From the NCBI RefSeq assembly GCF_000376385.1, contig NZ_AQWN01000002.1, positions 186,115-250,114 of the forward strand: a DNA stretch of 64,000 nucleotides, written 5' to 3'. This document shows, piece after piece, positions 1-9,648 of the stretch (its first letter is position 1; every line of letters starts with the position of its first letter). This DNA comes from Desulfurispora thermophila DSM 16022. Lineage in GTDB: Bacteria; Bacillota; Desulfotomaculia; Desulfotomaculales; Desulfurisporaceae. The notes under the pieces were generated by a model. That model was not told where the DNA came from. It did not search any database and was given only the letters and a program-made list of their open reading frames with translations. Made by a program: the position numbers and the translations under genes.

Positions 1-1467
1 ATTGTGGTGGCGCTGTTGGCCCTGCTGATCTGGGCCGGGCAATTGCTCTGGGGCGTGAAATATGCTCCGCTGTTTGTAGATTTGGATCCGGTGGATGCAG
101 GACGCATTGTGTCGGAACTGGAGAAGGAGAAAATTGCTTACCGGTTGACCAATCAAGGGCGCAATATTGAAGTGCCGGCCGATCTGGTATACAGCACCCG
201 CATTAAGCTGGCCAGCAGCGGCGCTTTGCTCAGCGGTTCGGGTTTTGAGCTTTTCGACCAGCAAAAATTCGGTGTTACCGATTATGAGCAGCAGGTGGCC
301 TACCAGCGGGCATTGCAGGAAGAACTGCGGCGCACCATTGTCCAGTTGGAAGAAGTGGAACAGGCGCGGGTGCACCTGGTTTTACCGCGCAAGAGCCTGT
401 TTATAGATGAGCAGACTCCGCCCTCCGCTTCGGTGGTGCTCAAACTGAAACCCGGTGCACGCCTGGAGCCCGGCCAGGTAAAAGGTCTGGTGGATTTAAT
501 CGCCGGCAGCGTCCAGGACTTGAAACCGGAGAATGTACATATAATTGACCTGGCGGGCAACTCCCTCACTGATGCCCTTAATTTGGGAAGTGATGCGGCG
601 GCGCTTTCCGGTCTGGCCTTGCAACATTACGAAGTGCAACGGGAATATGAAAAAGCGCTGGAAAGCCGGGTTGCTCAGCTCCTCGGTCGCATACTGGGTC
701 CAGGTAAGGCGGTGGCCATGGTCAGTGCTGAACTGGATTTCAGCCAGCAACAGACCACCAGTGTAAACTACGGTCCCAGCCAGTTGCTCAGTAAACAGGA
801 AATCAGCGAGACCAGCAGCGGGGGCAGCGGTGCGGGTGGAGTGCCGGGGGCCGAGAGCAACCTGCCGGGCGGCAGCATTCCAGCGCAGGGCGGGGAAGGC
901 AGCAGCAGTTACAGCAGACAACAGGTAACCACAAACTATCAGGTTCCTTCCCAGCAGCAAACCGTTATTAAACCGCCGGGGACGCTGAAAAAGCTTTCGG
1001 TTTCTGTGGTACTGAACGGCAACTATCCGCAAAACCAGATCGATGAGATTCGCAAGCTGGTAGCCACTGCGGTAGGTTATGATGAAACCCGCGGGGACAG
1101 CATTGCCGTTTCGGGTATGGCCTTTGATGACAGCCTGCAAAAAGAGTTTGCCGCAGGGGAGCAGGTGGATAAAAGAAATGCCATGTATATTGAGCCTGTG
1201 TGGATTTATCTTGCGGGAGGTCTGTTGCTGGCCGGTTTGCTGGTGGGGATGGTGGTCTGGCGGCGGCGCCGTCGCTACCAGGTCTGGCTGAAAGAGCAGG
1301 AGGAACTGCGACGGGCTGCCGAACAGGCGGCCCGGGTGGAGGAAGAGCCTTCCTCTTTCCTGAAACCGGAAGAAAAAACGCGCACTGTACAGGATGACTT
1401 AAAAGAGTTTGCCCGCGAACACCCGAATGAAGTGGCGGATATTCTGAAGCTGTGGCTAAAGGAGTGA
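1..1467 (+). CDS. fliF: Flagellar MS-ring protein FliF (5' end cut by window edge)
   Basis: FliF forms the membrane MS-ring on which the rotor and export gate are assembled. The visible 488 codons begin inside the first membrane segment (VVALLALLIWAGQLLW) and continue through the YscJ/FliF-type ring-building domains (PLFVDLDPVDAGRIVSEL). A Ser/Gly-rich periplasmic loop lies at about 265-300, a second membrane segment (WIYLAGGLLLAGLLVGMVVW) at about 400-420, and a charged cytoplasmic tail binds FliG. FliF is usually about 520-540 residues, so some 30 N-terminal residues lie outside the window. The reading frame is open to base 1. It is followed 6 bases later by fliG, as in Bacillus and Clostridia fla/che operons. 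Confidence 0.96.
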   Translation: MVVALLALLIWAGQLLWGVKYAPLFVDLDPVDAGRIVSELEKEKIAYRLTNQGRNIEVPADLVYSTRIKLASSGALLSGSGFELFDQQKFGVTDYEQQVAYQRALQEELRRTIVQLEEVEQARVHLVLPRKSLFIDEQTPPSASVVLKLKPGARLEPGQVKGLVDLIAGSVQDLKPENVHIIDLAGNSLTDALNLGSDAAALSGLALQHYEVQREYEKALESRVAQLLGRILGPGKAVAMVSAELDFSQQQTTSVNYGPSQLLSKQEISETSSGGSGAGGVPGAESNLPGGSIPAQGGEGSSSYSRQQVTTNYQVPSQQQTVIKPPGTLKKLSVSVVLNGNYPQNQIDEIRKLVATAVGYDETRGDSIAVSGMAFDDSLQKEFAAGEQVDKRNAMYIEPVWIYLAGGLLLAGLLVGMVVWRRRRRYQVWLKEQEELRRAAEQAARVEEEPSSFLKPEEKTRTVQDDLKEFAREHPNEVADILKLWLKE

Positions 1468-1473
1468 GAGAGA

Positions 1474-2490
1474 GTGCCCGAGCTTTCGCCAAGCAATTTG
1501 AACGGCTGGCAAAAAGCGGCCATTGTGCTAATTGCCCTGGGGTCGGAAATATCCGCGCGGGTATTGAAGAAAAATTTTTCCGATGAAGAAGTAGAGCGGT
1601 TGACTCAGGAAATTTCCCTGCTGGATAATGTGCCCAAAGAAGTGCAGCGTGTGGTTCTGGATGAATTCATTCAGCTCAGCCGGGCTCGTGAATATTTAAT
1701 GCAGGGTGGTCTGGACTATGCCCGGGATATGCTGGAAAAAGCAGTGGGACCCCAGAAGGCGGCAGAGATCTTGGAGAAAGTATCCGTAAGTATTCAAAAA
1801 GTACCTTTTGCCAGCCTGCGACGCACCGAGCCCAGGCATTTGCTCAACTTTATCAAGGACGAGCATCCCCAGACCATCGCTCTGGTGCTCAATTACCTGC
1901 ATCCCGAGCAGTCAGCCATGCTGCTGGCCGCCCTGCCGGCCGAAATTCAGGCCGACGTAGCCAGACGGATTGCCATTATTGACCGCGTTTCGCCCGAAGT
2001 GGTCAAAGAAGTGGAGGCCATACTGGAACGCAAAATGTCGGTGATTGTACCCCAGGATAAGTCCAGCGGTGGCATCAAATCACTGGTGAACATTTTAAAC
2101 CGCGTGGACCGGGCCACGGAAAAGACCATTTTGGAAGAGCTGGAAAGCAGTGATCCCGAACTGGCCGACGAGGTCAGAAAATTGATGTTTGTCTTCGAGG
2201 ATATTGTCAAACTGCACGACGTGGCCATTCAGCGGGTGCTGCGCGAGGTGGACCAGAAGGACCTGGCCAAAGCCATGCGCGGTTCCACCGAGGAGGTAAA
2301 TAACCGTATATTCAAGAATATGTCCAAGCGGGCGGCCGATATGTTGCGGGAAGAGATTACCTTTATGGGTCCGGTGCGCCTGCGCGATGTAGAAGAAGCG
2401 CAGCAGCGCATTGTGCAAATTATTCGCCGTTTGGATGAGGCCGGTGAGATTTTTATCGCCCGGGGTGGAGAAGATGCCCTTATCCTATAA
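1474..2490 (+). CDS. fliG: Flagellar motor switch protein FliG
   Basis: FliG is the rotor torque component that sits on FliF and contacts the stator and FliM. The 338-residue length is typical. Visible family sequence includes WQKAAIVLIALGSEISARVL at the N terminus, the middle-domain EHPQTIALVLNYLHPEQSA, and the charged C-terminal torque helix region (DVAIQRVLREVDQKDLAKAM). The GTG start is preceded by AAAGGAG. The 3' end overlaps fliH by 17 bases, which suggests translational coupling. Confidence 0.97.
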   Translation: MPELSPSNLNGWQKAAIVLIALGSEISARVLKKNFSDEEVERLTQEISLLDNVPKEVQRVVLDEFIQLSRAREYLMQGGLDYARDMLEKAVGPQKAAEILEKVSVSIQKVPFASLRRTEPRHLLNFIKDEHPQTIALVLNYLHPEQSAMLLAALPAEIQADVARRIAIIDRVSPEVVKEVEAILERKMSVIVPQDKSSGGIKSLVNILNRVDRATEKTILEELESSDPELADEVRKLMFVFEDIVKLHDVAIQRVLREVDQKDLAKAMRGSTEEVNNRIFKNMSKRAADMLREEITFMGPVRLRDVEEAQQRIVQIIRRLDEAGEIFIARGGEDALIL

Positions 2491-3250
2491 GATTATCCGT
2501 ACCGCCCGGGTGGAGGAAGGAGAACAGGCCAGTATCAAACCGGTGCATTTGTTTTCTCCCGCAGAAAAACAGGCCGCAAACACCCAACAGCCACCAGAAC
2601 CGGAATTTGATTGGGAAGAAGAAAGGCAGAAGCTTTTGCAGCAGGCGGAGGAAACACTGCGGCAGGCAAGAAGCGAGGCGGAAAGCATTATTGATGCCGC
2701 CCGGAGGGAGGCAGGTAGCCTTTTAGAGCAGGCCCGGCAACAGGCCGCGGCGGAAGCGCTGGCTGAAAAGGAAAAAGCCCGCCAGCAGGGCCGGCAGGAG
2801 GTTATGAGCAAAGCCATGGCCGACGCTACGGTCATTCGCGAGCAGGCCCGTCAGGTGCTGCGCCAGGCGGAGGAAATATACCGCCAGAGGCTGGATGCGC
2901 TGGCCGGGGATATAATTGAACTGGCCCAGCAAATTGCGGAAAAACTTGTGCACCAGCAGCTGGATCTGCATCCGGAAACCGTGCTGGCCACGGCTCAGGC
3001 AGCCATAGAGCTTTTGCGCCAGCAGGAGCAATTGGTGCTCTATGTGCCACCCCAGGAAATCGCCCTGTACAGGGAAAATCTGGAGCGCTTACAGCGGCTG
3101 CTGCCACCGGGCAGCCGGTTGTCCCTGCTGGCAGATGGGGCACTTTCCCCGGGGGAAAGTGTGCTGGAGTCGGCACACGGGCGGGTCGATGCGGGCTGGG
3201 AGGCGCGCTGGCAGGCTATCAGGGAAATACTGGAAGGTAATGAACAGTGA
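2474..3250 (+). CDS. fliH: Flagellar export ATPase regulator FliH
   Basis: FliH binds and regulates the FliI ATPase and docks it at the export gate. The protein (258 aa) has the expected long Glu/Gln/Arg/Ala-rich coiled coil (about 45-130) and a conserved C-terminal FliH/YscL-like domain ([19 protein letters not shown]). I chose the ATG inside the end of fliG (MPLSYKII) because GGGGTGGAG lies just before it, although the spacing is short. An upstream in-frame start would lengthen the fliG overlap without a better ribosome site. The stop overlaps the fliI GTG start (GTGA). Confidence 0.88.
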   Translation: MPLSYKIIRTARVEEGEQASIKPVHLFSPAEKQAANTQQPPEPEFDWEEERQKLLQQAEETLRQARSEAESIIDAARREAGSLLEQARQQAAAEALAEKEKARQQGRQEVMSKAMADATVIREQARQVLRQAEEIYRQRLDALAGDIIELAQQIAEKLVHQQLDLHPETVLATAQAAIELLRQQEQLVLYVPPQEIALYRENLERLQRLLPPGSRLSLLADGALSPGESVLESAHGRVDAGWEARWQAIREILEGNEQ

Positions 3251-4593
3251 AGCCTTTGTGGGACGGGCGAAGTATTAACGAGCTGGATCTGCGCCGTTTA
3301 AAAGAACGCGTGGCAGAAGCCACTATTTTACGGGCCCAGGGGCAGGTCACCCGGGTGATTGGTTTGACTGTGCAGGTGAAGGGGGTGAGCGCCCGGGTTG
3401 GTGAGATTTGCCGCATTATTGTGCCCGGAGAATCCGAACCGGTGGTGGCCGAGGTGGTGGGTTTTGGTGAGGATTTCACCATCCTGATGCCGCTGGGTGA
3501 GTTGCGCGGTATTGCTCCCGGTTGCCGGGTGGTGCCACTGGGCAAGTCCCTGCAGGTGGCTGTGGGAATGCCTCTGCTGGGCCGGGTGCTGGACGGCTTG
3601 GGGCGTCCTTTAGACTGGCAGGAGCATTTTCCCTGGCAGGGCATGGATTTGGTCAGTGTGGATGCCCAGCCTCCCAATCCCCTGGCTAGAAAGCGCATTC
3701 AGGAAGTGCTGGTAACAGGTGTGAAAGCTATTGATGCTCTGCTCACCTGCGGGCGGGGGCAGCGGGTGGGTATTTTTGCCGGTAGCGGTGTGGGCAAAAG
3801 TACGCTTTTGGGGATGCTGGCCCGGCACGCCCGGGCTGATGTTAATGTGATCGCTTTAATTGGTGAGCGGGGCCGTGAGGTGCGTGAGTTCCTGGAACGT
3901 GATCTGGGTGAGCAGGGACTGTCCCGCTCGGTGGTTGTGGTAGCCACCTCGGACCAGCCGGCCTTAATTCGCTTGAAAGGCGCTTTTGTAGCCAGTGCAA
4001 TAGCGGAATACTTTCGGGACCTGGGTAAGGATGTCTTGCTGATGATGGATTCGGTGACCCGCTTTGCCATGGCCCAGCGGGAAGTGGGCCTGGCCGTGGG
4101 CGAACCGCCGGCCACGCGGGGTTATACGCCATCGGTGTTTGCCCTGCTGCCCCGCCTGCTGGAGCGGGCCGGCAGCGGTATTAGTGGCACAATTACCGCC
4201 TTTTACACAGTGCTGGTGGATGGCGATGACATGAATGAACCGGTGGCCGATGCCGTACGCGGTATTCTGGACGGGCACATTGTTCTTTCCCGCCAGCTGG
4301 CGGCGCGCAACCATTATCCAGCCATCGATGTTCTAAACAGTATCAGCCGGGTGATGCCGGAGATTGTGTCTGCGGAGCATTTGCAACAGGCTGGCCGCTT
4401 GCGCGATTTGCTGGCCACCTACCAGAAGGCCGAGGATTTAATTAATATCGGGGCTTATGTATCCGGTTCCAATCCCCAGATTGACCAGGCCGTGCAGCGC
4501 TACCCGCAAATCGTGGGCTTCTTGCAGCAGCATATGCAGGAAACCGTGGATTGGGAAGAAACTTTAGACCTTCTGGCCGGGTTGGTCGGATAG
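3247..4593 (+). CDS. fliI: Flagellum-specific ATPase FliI
   Basis: FliI is the type III export ATPase that energises flagellar substrate delivery; it is an F1-beta-like hexamer. The 448-residue protein shows the Walker A loop GSGVGKST at about 179-186, GERGREV at about 205-211, Walker B VLLMMDS at about 263-269, and the family-typical [19 protein letters not shown]. It begins with GTG overlapping the fliH stop by four bases, so it is probably translationally coupled. Confidence 0.97.
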   Translation: MKPLWDGRSINELDLRRLKERVAEATILRAQGQVTRVIGLTVQVKGVSARVGEICRIIVPGESEPVVAEVVGFGEDFTILMPLGELRGIAPGCRVVPLGKSLQVAVGMPLLGRVLDGLGRPLDWQEHFPWQGMDLVSVDAQPPNPLARKRIQEVLVTGVKAIDALLTCGRGQRVGIFAGSGVGKSTLLGMLARHARADVNVIALIGERGREVREFLERDLGEQGLSRSVVVVATSDQPALIRLKGAFVASAIAEYFRDLGKDVLLMMDSVTRFAMAQREVGLAVGEPPATRGYTPSVFALLPRLLERAGSGISGTITAFYTVLVDGDDMNEPVADAVRGILDGHIVLSRQLAARNHYPAIDVLNSISRVMPEIVSAEHLQQAGRLRDLLATYQKAEDLINIGAYVSGSNPQIDQAVQRYPQIVGFLQQHMQETVDWEETLDLLAGLVG

Positions 4594-4684
4594 CAGCCAG
4601 CCTTTGCGAAGACAGTTGCTCATGCCTTACGCATCGTGGTTTCTGCTTTGACAAGGTGTGATTGTTGAGCGGGAGGTGGCCGTG

Positions 4685-5125
4685 GTGGCGAGGTTTGTTT
4701 TTCAGCTACAAAGCGCTTTGGATTGGCGTTATCGCCTGGAAGAACAGGCACTGGCCGAGCAGGCGGCCGCCCGCAACCAGTATCAGCTTATTGAACAAAA
4801 ACTGCACGCTTTGGAATATGAAATGGTTTCAGCCCAACAATTGCCGTTTCCCGCTGCAGGGGCGGATTTACTCAACCGGGCAGTTTATCTGGAACACTTG
4901 AAACAAAAAATTTTGGCTTGCCGCCGGGCCCTGCGGGAAGCGGAGCGGCGACTGGAGGAAAAAACACAGCTGTATCTGGAATGCCGCCGAAAAAGACAAG
5001 TATTGGAAAAGTTAAAAGAAAAACAATATATGCAATTCTGTTACAACCTGCAGGTGCAGGAGCAGAAGCGGGTTGATGACCTGTCCGGCAGTCGCTACTG
5101 GCATAAGACCAGGGCAGGCGGTTAG
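4685..5125 (+). CDS. fliJ: Flagellar export chaperone FliJ
   Basis: FliJ is the small coiled-coil stalk protein of the export ATPase and an escort-chaperone recycler. The reading reaches further upstream (GTG at 4658), but GGGAGGTGG at 4671-4679 points to the GTG at 4685, giving MARFVFQLQSALDWR, the usual FliJ opening. The product of about 146 aa is almost entirely alpha-helical and rich in Gln, Glu, Arg and Leu. Assignment rests on helix pattern and its position between fliI and fliK. Confidence 0.85.
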   Translation: MARFVFQLQSALDWRYRLEEQALAEQAAARNQYQLIEQKLHALEYEMVSAQQLPFPAAGADLLNRAVYLEHLKQKILACRRALREAERRLEEKTQLYLECRRKRQVLEKLKEKQYMQFCYNLQVQEQKRVDDLSGSRYWHKTRAGG

Positions 5126-5233
5126 GCAAAGCGACCCGCCCCCACTTCTGGCAGAGCAAGAGCATCTCCCGGAGTGGTAACGGGTTGGCTATATAAGCAA
5201 CCATTCAATCATGGAAAGGAGGTGAAACAGATC

Positions 5234-6889
5234 GTGCGTTTGGAAAATTTGAGCTTATTACTGGTGGGTGGAGAGGTGCAGCAACTGCCGGGAGCAAAAC
5301 AAGCGCCGGGTGATTTTGCCGGGGTGATGCAGGCCCTCCTGGCCGGTATGGTGATGCCGGTTGGGGAGGGAAACGGGGTAGCGTGCCCTGTGCCGCAGAG
5401 CGACGGGCAGGAGCTGTTGCCGGATGCCGCAACCGGTGTTTGGGGAATACCGGCCCGGATCAACCGGGAGATCGTTGGTCCAATGGGTAATTGGCCGTCC
5501 TCTGCTCAGGAATATGGCGGAGTGTTTACCCTGCCAACTGTGCCGGCCGGGTCAGGCTGGATAACCGGTAATCCGTTGCAGGTTCCCGGTAGTGGGGTGT
5601 TGTCGGGTGCAGGATATGGCAGTGGAAATGAATTTGCCCCTGCTGATATTAACATTAACGGTTCGCCTGTTGTGCATCTGGTTAAGCCGGGAGATGTCGA
5701 AAACAATGTTATAGTTCCCTCTATTCCCGGCACCGGGTTTATGTCTGAAGCAATCGCTTCCGGAACTGTTGAAGAGGGCCGGCCGGCAGATTCGGCGGTA
5801 AATCCCCTGTCAGGCAGTGTTGAGTCATCCGGGGTGCCGGCACAAGCCAGCATAAAGGCGGAAGTGCGGTTTCCTTCCGGACGGGTAACTGATCCCGGGT
5901 CGACAGCTGCACATCCGGTTGTCGCTCAGCAGTTTGCCGGTACAAAGCAACCCGGTGATTACCATGCGCCGGGCGGTGTTTTACCGGTATATGACCGCTT
6001 AGTAATTGCATCAAACGGTTCACCGGAGGCAGTAAGGGTCGAGTATAATCTTCCCGGTTTACGGGAGACGCGCCCGGTTAACCTGCCAGTAGCGGCCCCC
6101 GGCGGCGTGGAGATTGCTGGTGATAAATTACCTGCGCCGCGTAACGTTTCTGAAACCACAGCATTTGATACGGCCGGGCAAACAAAAGTGAGGCCGGTCC
6201 ACCCGGCAAGCTCTGTGTTATTGGCCGGGCCGGACCGAACTGAGGCAGGCACTGGGCAGGGGTCTGGCATCCGGCCAGTGGCCCCCCCTCTTTCTTCTGA
6301 GCCGGCAGCAGGGACGGAACAAAGTTTCCCGGAACTAACAGGGCGTACGGCGGTGGGCGCGGCTGATGACCAGATTTCCGCTCAGCAATTTACCGGGCTG
6401 CAGCGATTGGGAAACGTGCATCATAATTCGCCCGTACCCATCCGTTTGGTCAATATCAACGAGCTGGTACCTCTGCTGCAGAGTCAGCTGCCGGTTTGGG
6501 CCGCCCGGGCCACGGCGGGCCGGGGTGTTACCGCACAGCTCAAGCTGCATCCGGCTGGGTTGGGCGAACTGCAGGTGGAAGTGCAGCTATCCGGTCAACA
6601 GACCAGTGTGCATTTTGTGGCCTCCAGTGTTGAAGTTAAAGATATGTTGCAGGCAGCCCTGCCCCAGTTGAGGGAGGCGCTGCAGCAGCATAATTTGCAG
6701 TTGACCGGGGCCAGCGTAACTCTGGCGGATGGACAGTCCGGCCTGGCGCATCAATTTGCCGGGCATTACGGGGCCGGAGGCGGCCAAAGGCAGTCCGGGA
6801 GTCAACTTGCTGCACCGGTGAACAGGGAAGAGCAGCAGGAAGAAAAAAGACAGCAGGCCCTGCGGTCCGGCCTGGACCGGCTGGTATAA
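5234..6889 (+). CDS. fliK: Flagellar hook-length control protein FliK
   Basis: FliK is a secreted molecular ruler that measures hook length and triggers the export specificity switch. A near-perfect AAAGGAGGTGA at 5215-5225 selects the GTG at 5234 over an upstream in-frame start. The protein (about 551 aa) has a long low-complexity Pro/Gly/Ala/Val-rich N-terminal part and the conserved C-terminal Flg_hook domain (TAQLKLHPAGLGELQVEVQL) at about 435-510. Poor conservation of the front two thirds is normal for FliK. flgD follows after 13 bases. Confidence 0.9.
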   Translation: MRLENLSLLLVGGEVQQLPGAKQAPGDFAGVMQALLAGMVMPVGEGNGVACPVPQSDGQELLPDAATGVWGIPARINREIVGPMGNWPSSAQEYGGVFTLPTVPAGSGWITGNPLQVPGSGVLSGAGYGSGNEFAPADININGSPVVHLVKPGDVENNVIVPSIPGTGFMSEAIASGTVEEGRPADSAVNPLSGSVESSGVPAQASIKAEVRFPSGRVTDPGSTAAHPVVAQQFAGTKQPGDYHAPGGVLPVYDRLVIASNGSPEAVRVEYNLPGLRETRPVNLPVAAPGGVEIAGDKLPAPRNVSETTAFDTAGQTKVRPVHPASSVLLAGPDRTEAGTGQGSGIRPVAPPLSSEPAAGTEQSFPELTGRTAVGAADDQISAQQFTGLQRLGNVHHNSPVPIRLVNINELVPLLQSQLPVWAARATAGRGVTAQLKLHPAGLGELQVEVQLSGQQTSVHFVASSVEVKDMLQAALPQLREALQQHNLQLTGASVTLADGQSGLAHQFAGHYGAGGGQRQSGSQLAAPVNREEQQEEKRQQALRSGLDRLV

Positions 6890-6902
6890 GGAGGGTCATA
6901 AA

Positions 6903-7328
6903 ATGCAGGTCAACGCGGCCGATTTCAGCTTGCCGGACAAGACAATCCGGGTTCCCAAAAAAGAGTTGGGGCAGCAGGATTTTCTGCAGCTGCTGATGAC
7001 CCAGCTGCGCAACCAGGACCCGCTGGAGCCCCAGAGCAACGAGCAGTTTATAGCTCAGATGGCCCAGTTTTCCACTCTGGAGCTTTTGAACTCCCTGGAC
7101 ATCAACACTCAGCTGGCCCGGGCCACCCAGCTCATTGGCCGCAGTGTTATTTTGAAAGACAGCGAAAAGCAGGAGAATGTGCAGGGTGTGGTGGAAAAGG
7201 TAACTCTGACCGACGGGCAGGTAAACGTTTATGTACAGGGCAAGGCCTACCCGCTGAAAAGCCTGCTGGAAATTACACCTGTGTCTGCAGAACAGGGGGT
7301 GGGGGATGGTGGACAGCAGGGCGGTTAA
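6903..7328 (+). CDS. flgD: Flagellar hook assembly scaffold FlgD
   Basis: FlgD caps the growing hook and is needed for hook subunit polymerisation. The 141-residue protein has the signature LGQQDFLQLLMTQLRNQDPL followed by NEQFIAQMAQFSTLELLN, which is diagnostic of FlgD N-terminal domains. It is a short form lacking the extended C-terminal Ig-like region of enterobacterial FlgD, as is usual in Firmicutes. AGGAGGG precedes the ATG. The 3' end overlaps the next gene by 23 bases. Confidence 0.95.
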   Translation: MQVNAADFSLPDKTIRVPKKELGQQDFLQLLMTQLRNQDPLEPQSNEQFIAQMAQFSTLELLNSLDINTQLARATQLIGRSVILKDSEKQENVQGVVEKVTLTDGQVNVYVQGKAYPLKSLLEITPVSAEQGVGDGGQQGG

Positions 7329-7716
7329 ACCGCTCTTCATACCACAGCCCGTTTTGCCGGGACAGAACACCCCGGCTGCCAATCGCAACGCTGCCGGTAA
7401 TGTCTCTGCTGGCACCACTTCTTTTGTCAGGGTGCTGGAGGCACAGCTCAATCAACCGCAGCCGGTGAAGATCTCCGCCCATGCTGCGCGGCGCATGGCT
7501 GAGCGCAATATTGTTCTGGCAGGCGACCACCTGGCCGGGGTGGCCACAGCCATGGACAGGGCGGCGGCCAAGGGAGCGCGTTCCTCTTTACTGATCATGG
7601 GTGATGTGGCGCTGGTGGCCAGTATTGTCAACCGGACGGTGGTCACAGCAGTGCCCAGAGAGGAATTAAAAGAGCATATTTTCACCAACATTGACAGTGC
7701 TGTTTTTGTTGACTGA
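7306..7716 (+). CDS. Flagellar operon protein, TIGR02530 family (function unknown)
   Basis: This small protein (136 aa) is of the kind found between flgD and flgE in many Clostridia and related Firmicutes. Its first 45 residues are variable; the rest carries the conserved run PVKISAHAARRMAERNI and ends VPREELKEHIFTNIDSAVFV. No membrane segment or signal peptide is visible. Location and co-translation with flgD and flgE suggest a role in hook assembly or its timing, but no biochemical function is known to me. Confidence 0.85.
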   Translation: MVDSRAVKPLFIPQPVLPGQNTPAANRNAAGNVSAGTTSFVRVLEAQLNQPQPVKISAHAARRMAERNIVLAGDHLAGVATAMDRAAAKGARSSLLIMGDVALVASIVNRTVVTAVPREELKEHIFTNIDSAVFVD

Positions 7717-7807
7717 GCAAAATTAATTTCCAGCCGGTCCGCAAGGGGGCTGGTATCCGGTGGAACGACAGAAGCCGGATGATCAAGGCCTGAAAGGAGT
7801 GGACAAG

Positions 7808-8608
7808 ATGATCAGATCGCTGTATGCCGGCGTTTCCGGCATGCGCAACCACCAGATCCGCATGGATGTGATTGGTAACAACATTGCCAATGTGAATGCG
7901 TATGGTTTTAAAGGGGCCAAAGCTACTTTCCAGGATACCCTGAGCCAGACGCTCAAGGGGGCCGGAGGAGGGCGAAATGCCATTCAGGTTGGTACCGGCA
8001 TGAGCCTGGCCACCATCGGTATTAATATGGAGCAAGGTCCACTGCAGATGACAGGCCGTAATCTGGATGTGGCCATTAACGGGGAAGGTTTCTTCATGGT
8101 GCAGGCCAATGTGGATGGGGCGCCAGCTGGTACTGTTTACTATACCCGGGATGGTAACTTTTACCTGAATGACCAGGGATACCTGGTAACGGCCGATGGT
8201 TATTTTGTGGTCAGCGGAGACGGGGAAGCCATTCAGGTGCGCCTACCTGACAACCCGGCCATTACGTCTTTAAACATTGAGCAAAATGGTCGAGTAGTGG
8301 TGAATGGGGAAGAAAGAGGGAACATTCGTCTGGCCACATTCAGCAATCCCGAGGGCTTGGAAAGAGTAGGGAAAAACCTTTTCCGGGCCACTGCGGCTTC
8401 CGGGGAAGGTGGCGGAGTGGAAAATCCGCGCATCCCTGGTGAGGAAGGTGTGGGCACCCTCGAGGCCGGTTATCTGGAAATGTCCAATACCGACTTGAGT
8501 GACGAGTTCACCACCATGATCACCACCCAGCGCGGCTATCAGGCCAATGCACGCATTATCACCGTTTCCGACACATTGCTGGAGGAATTGATTAATTTGA
8601 AACGCTAG
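7808..8608 (+). CDS. flgE: Flagellar hook protein FlgE (short, FlgG-like form)
   Basis: The N terminus MIRSLYAGVSGMRNHQIRMD and NNIANVNAYGFKGAKATFQD are the flagellar rod/hook axial signature, and the C terminus (DEFTTMITTQRGYQANARII) matches the FlgE/FlgG C-terminal helix. At 266 aa it matches the short Firmicute hook protein at this operon position, formerly called FlgG in Bacillus subtilis and now FlgE. Translation is set at the ATG behind AAAGGAGTGG rather than at the in-frame GTG 48 bases upstream. A rod-protein role cannot be excluded from sequence alone. Confidence 0.86.
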   Translation: MIRSLYAGVSGMRNHQIRMDVIGNNIANVNAYGFKGAKATFQDTLSQTLKGAGGGRNAIQVGTGMSLATIGINMEQGPLQMTGRNLDVAINGEGFFMVQANVDGAPAGTVYYTRDGNFYLNDQGYLVTADGYFVVSGDGEAIQVRLPDNPAITSLNIEQNGRVVVNGEERGNIRLATFSNPEGLERVGKNLFRATAASGEGGGVENPRIPGEEGVGTLEAGYLEMSNTDLSDEFTTMITTQRGYQANARIITVSDTLLEELINLKR

Positions 8609-8750
8609 CCGGTTTGACATAACGCGAGGCTTTACGTTGCAGTATTTGTTTAAACCATTTGGTTGTTTAGAAAAAAGTAGCGCAAGGTTTTTCCACACAA
8701 TAGATTACGCCGGGCGGGTTTATACCGCCCGGCCGGTAAAAGGTGAAAAA

Positions 8751-9227
8751 ATGGCTGCGAAAAACAAAGAGGATAATGGTGAAAAAAAATCGGGCGGCTT
8801 GCTGAAGATATTGTTCATAGTCCTGGGTGGTCTGCTGGCCGGAGCGATCGTGTTCTTTTTAATTCTGTATTTTGTGGGCATACCGGGTGTTGTACCCAAG
8901 CTGGCCAAAGCCAAGCCGCCTGTTTATGAAAATATTGAACTGGGGGAAAGGGTAATCAACCTGCTGGATGACAACGGCGGCCGTTACTTGCGCATCAAGG
9001 TCGTGGTTGAAATCCAGAAAAATGAAAAACTGTCCAAAGAAATAGAGGAAAAGAAGCCCCAGATCATTGAAGGCATTATAAATGTTTTCCGCCAGAAAAA
9101 GGTGGAAGATGTGTTACCGCTCAGCAAGGACAAGGAATTGAAAGAGGAAGTATTAAAAGTGATTAACGCCCGACTAAAACTGGGTAAGGTGGAGCACGTT
9201 TATTTCACCGATTTCATTGTCCAGTAG
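8751..9227 (+). CDS. fliL: Flagellar basal body-associated protein FliL
   Basis: FliL is a single-pass membrane protein that supports stator function at the basal body. The 158-residue protein has a charged Lys-rich cytoplasmic start, a membrane helix at about 18-42 (LLKILFIVLGGLLAGAIVFF), and a periplasmic FliL domain with RYLRIKVVVEIQKN. The ATG follows AAAGGTG. A 142-base gap precedes it where other Firmicutes usually carry a FlbD/SwrD gene; I see no such gene here. Confidence 0.92.
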   Translation: MAAKNKEDNGEKKSGGLLKILFIVLGGLLAGAIVFFLILYFVGIPGVVPKLAKAKPPVYENIELGERVINLLDDNGGRYLRIKVVVEIQKNEKLSKEIEEKKPQIIEGIINVFRQKKVEDVLPLSKDKELKEEVLKVINARLKLGKVEHVYFTDFIVQ

Positions 9228-9258
9228 CAGCCGGTTACGGTAAGGAGCAGGGTAATTT

Positions 9259-9648
9259 ATGATGACGGAAGAACAGCTCAGGGAGTTCTTGGAAAAAGCA
9301 CAGCCGGAACGGGCTACAGTGCGCCGGGCGGTTTTTTCCGAATTGGTTCCTCCTCCAGCCGGGCAAATGGCGATCAACATCGACTATCTCTCTGATATTG
9401 AAGTTGTGCTGTCAGCCCGGCTTGGTTCTGCAACTCTCAAAATCAAAGAAATATTAAAACTGGAAGAAGGATCGGTTATCGAGTTGGAACAACCGGTCGG
9501 CCAATCAGTGGATGTGTGTGTGAATGGTCAACCGGTAGGGCGGGCCGAAGTGGTGGTGCTGGGCAGTAATTTTGGCCTGCGCATGGAAAACATTTATCGC
9601 CGGGAGAAAAAAAGCGCTGCCCAGGAGGAAGAGGAGGCGCGGGCCTGA
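9259..9648 (+). CDS. fliN: Flagellar motor switch protein FliN (short, SpoA-domain)
   Basis: The 129-residue protein is essentially one SpoA/FliN domain: LSDIEVVLSARLGSATLKIK, then GSVIELEQPVGQSVDVCVNG and GRAEVVVLGSNFGLRM. Such domains form the lower C-ring. It lies between fliL and fliO. This genome also has fliM and a CheC-FliN fusion (FliY) at the end of the operon, so this is a second FliN-type C-ring subunit. Two adjacent ATG codons (9259 and 9262) are equally good starts. Confidence 0.88.
   Translation: MMTEEQLREFLEKAQPERATVRRAVFSELVPPPAGQMAINIDYLSDIEVVLSARLGSATLKIKEILKLEEGSVIELEQPVGQSVDVCVNGQPVGRAEVVVLGSNFGLRMENIYRREKKSAAQEEEEARA

Noticed and set aside
4648-4653. TTGACA before fliJ as an internal promoter
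   Set aside because: No -10 box at 16-18 bases; the corresponding region is the GGGAGGTGG ribosome site.
7717-7807. Hairpin CCAGCC...GGCTGG before flgE as a terminator
   Set aside because: No T-run follows it and the flgE ribosome site comes soon after; at most an mRNA structure within the operon.
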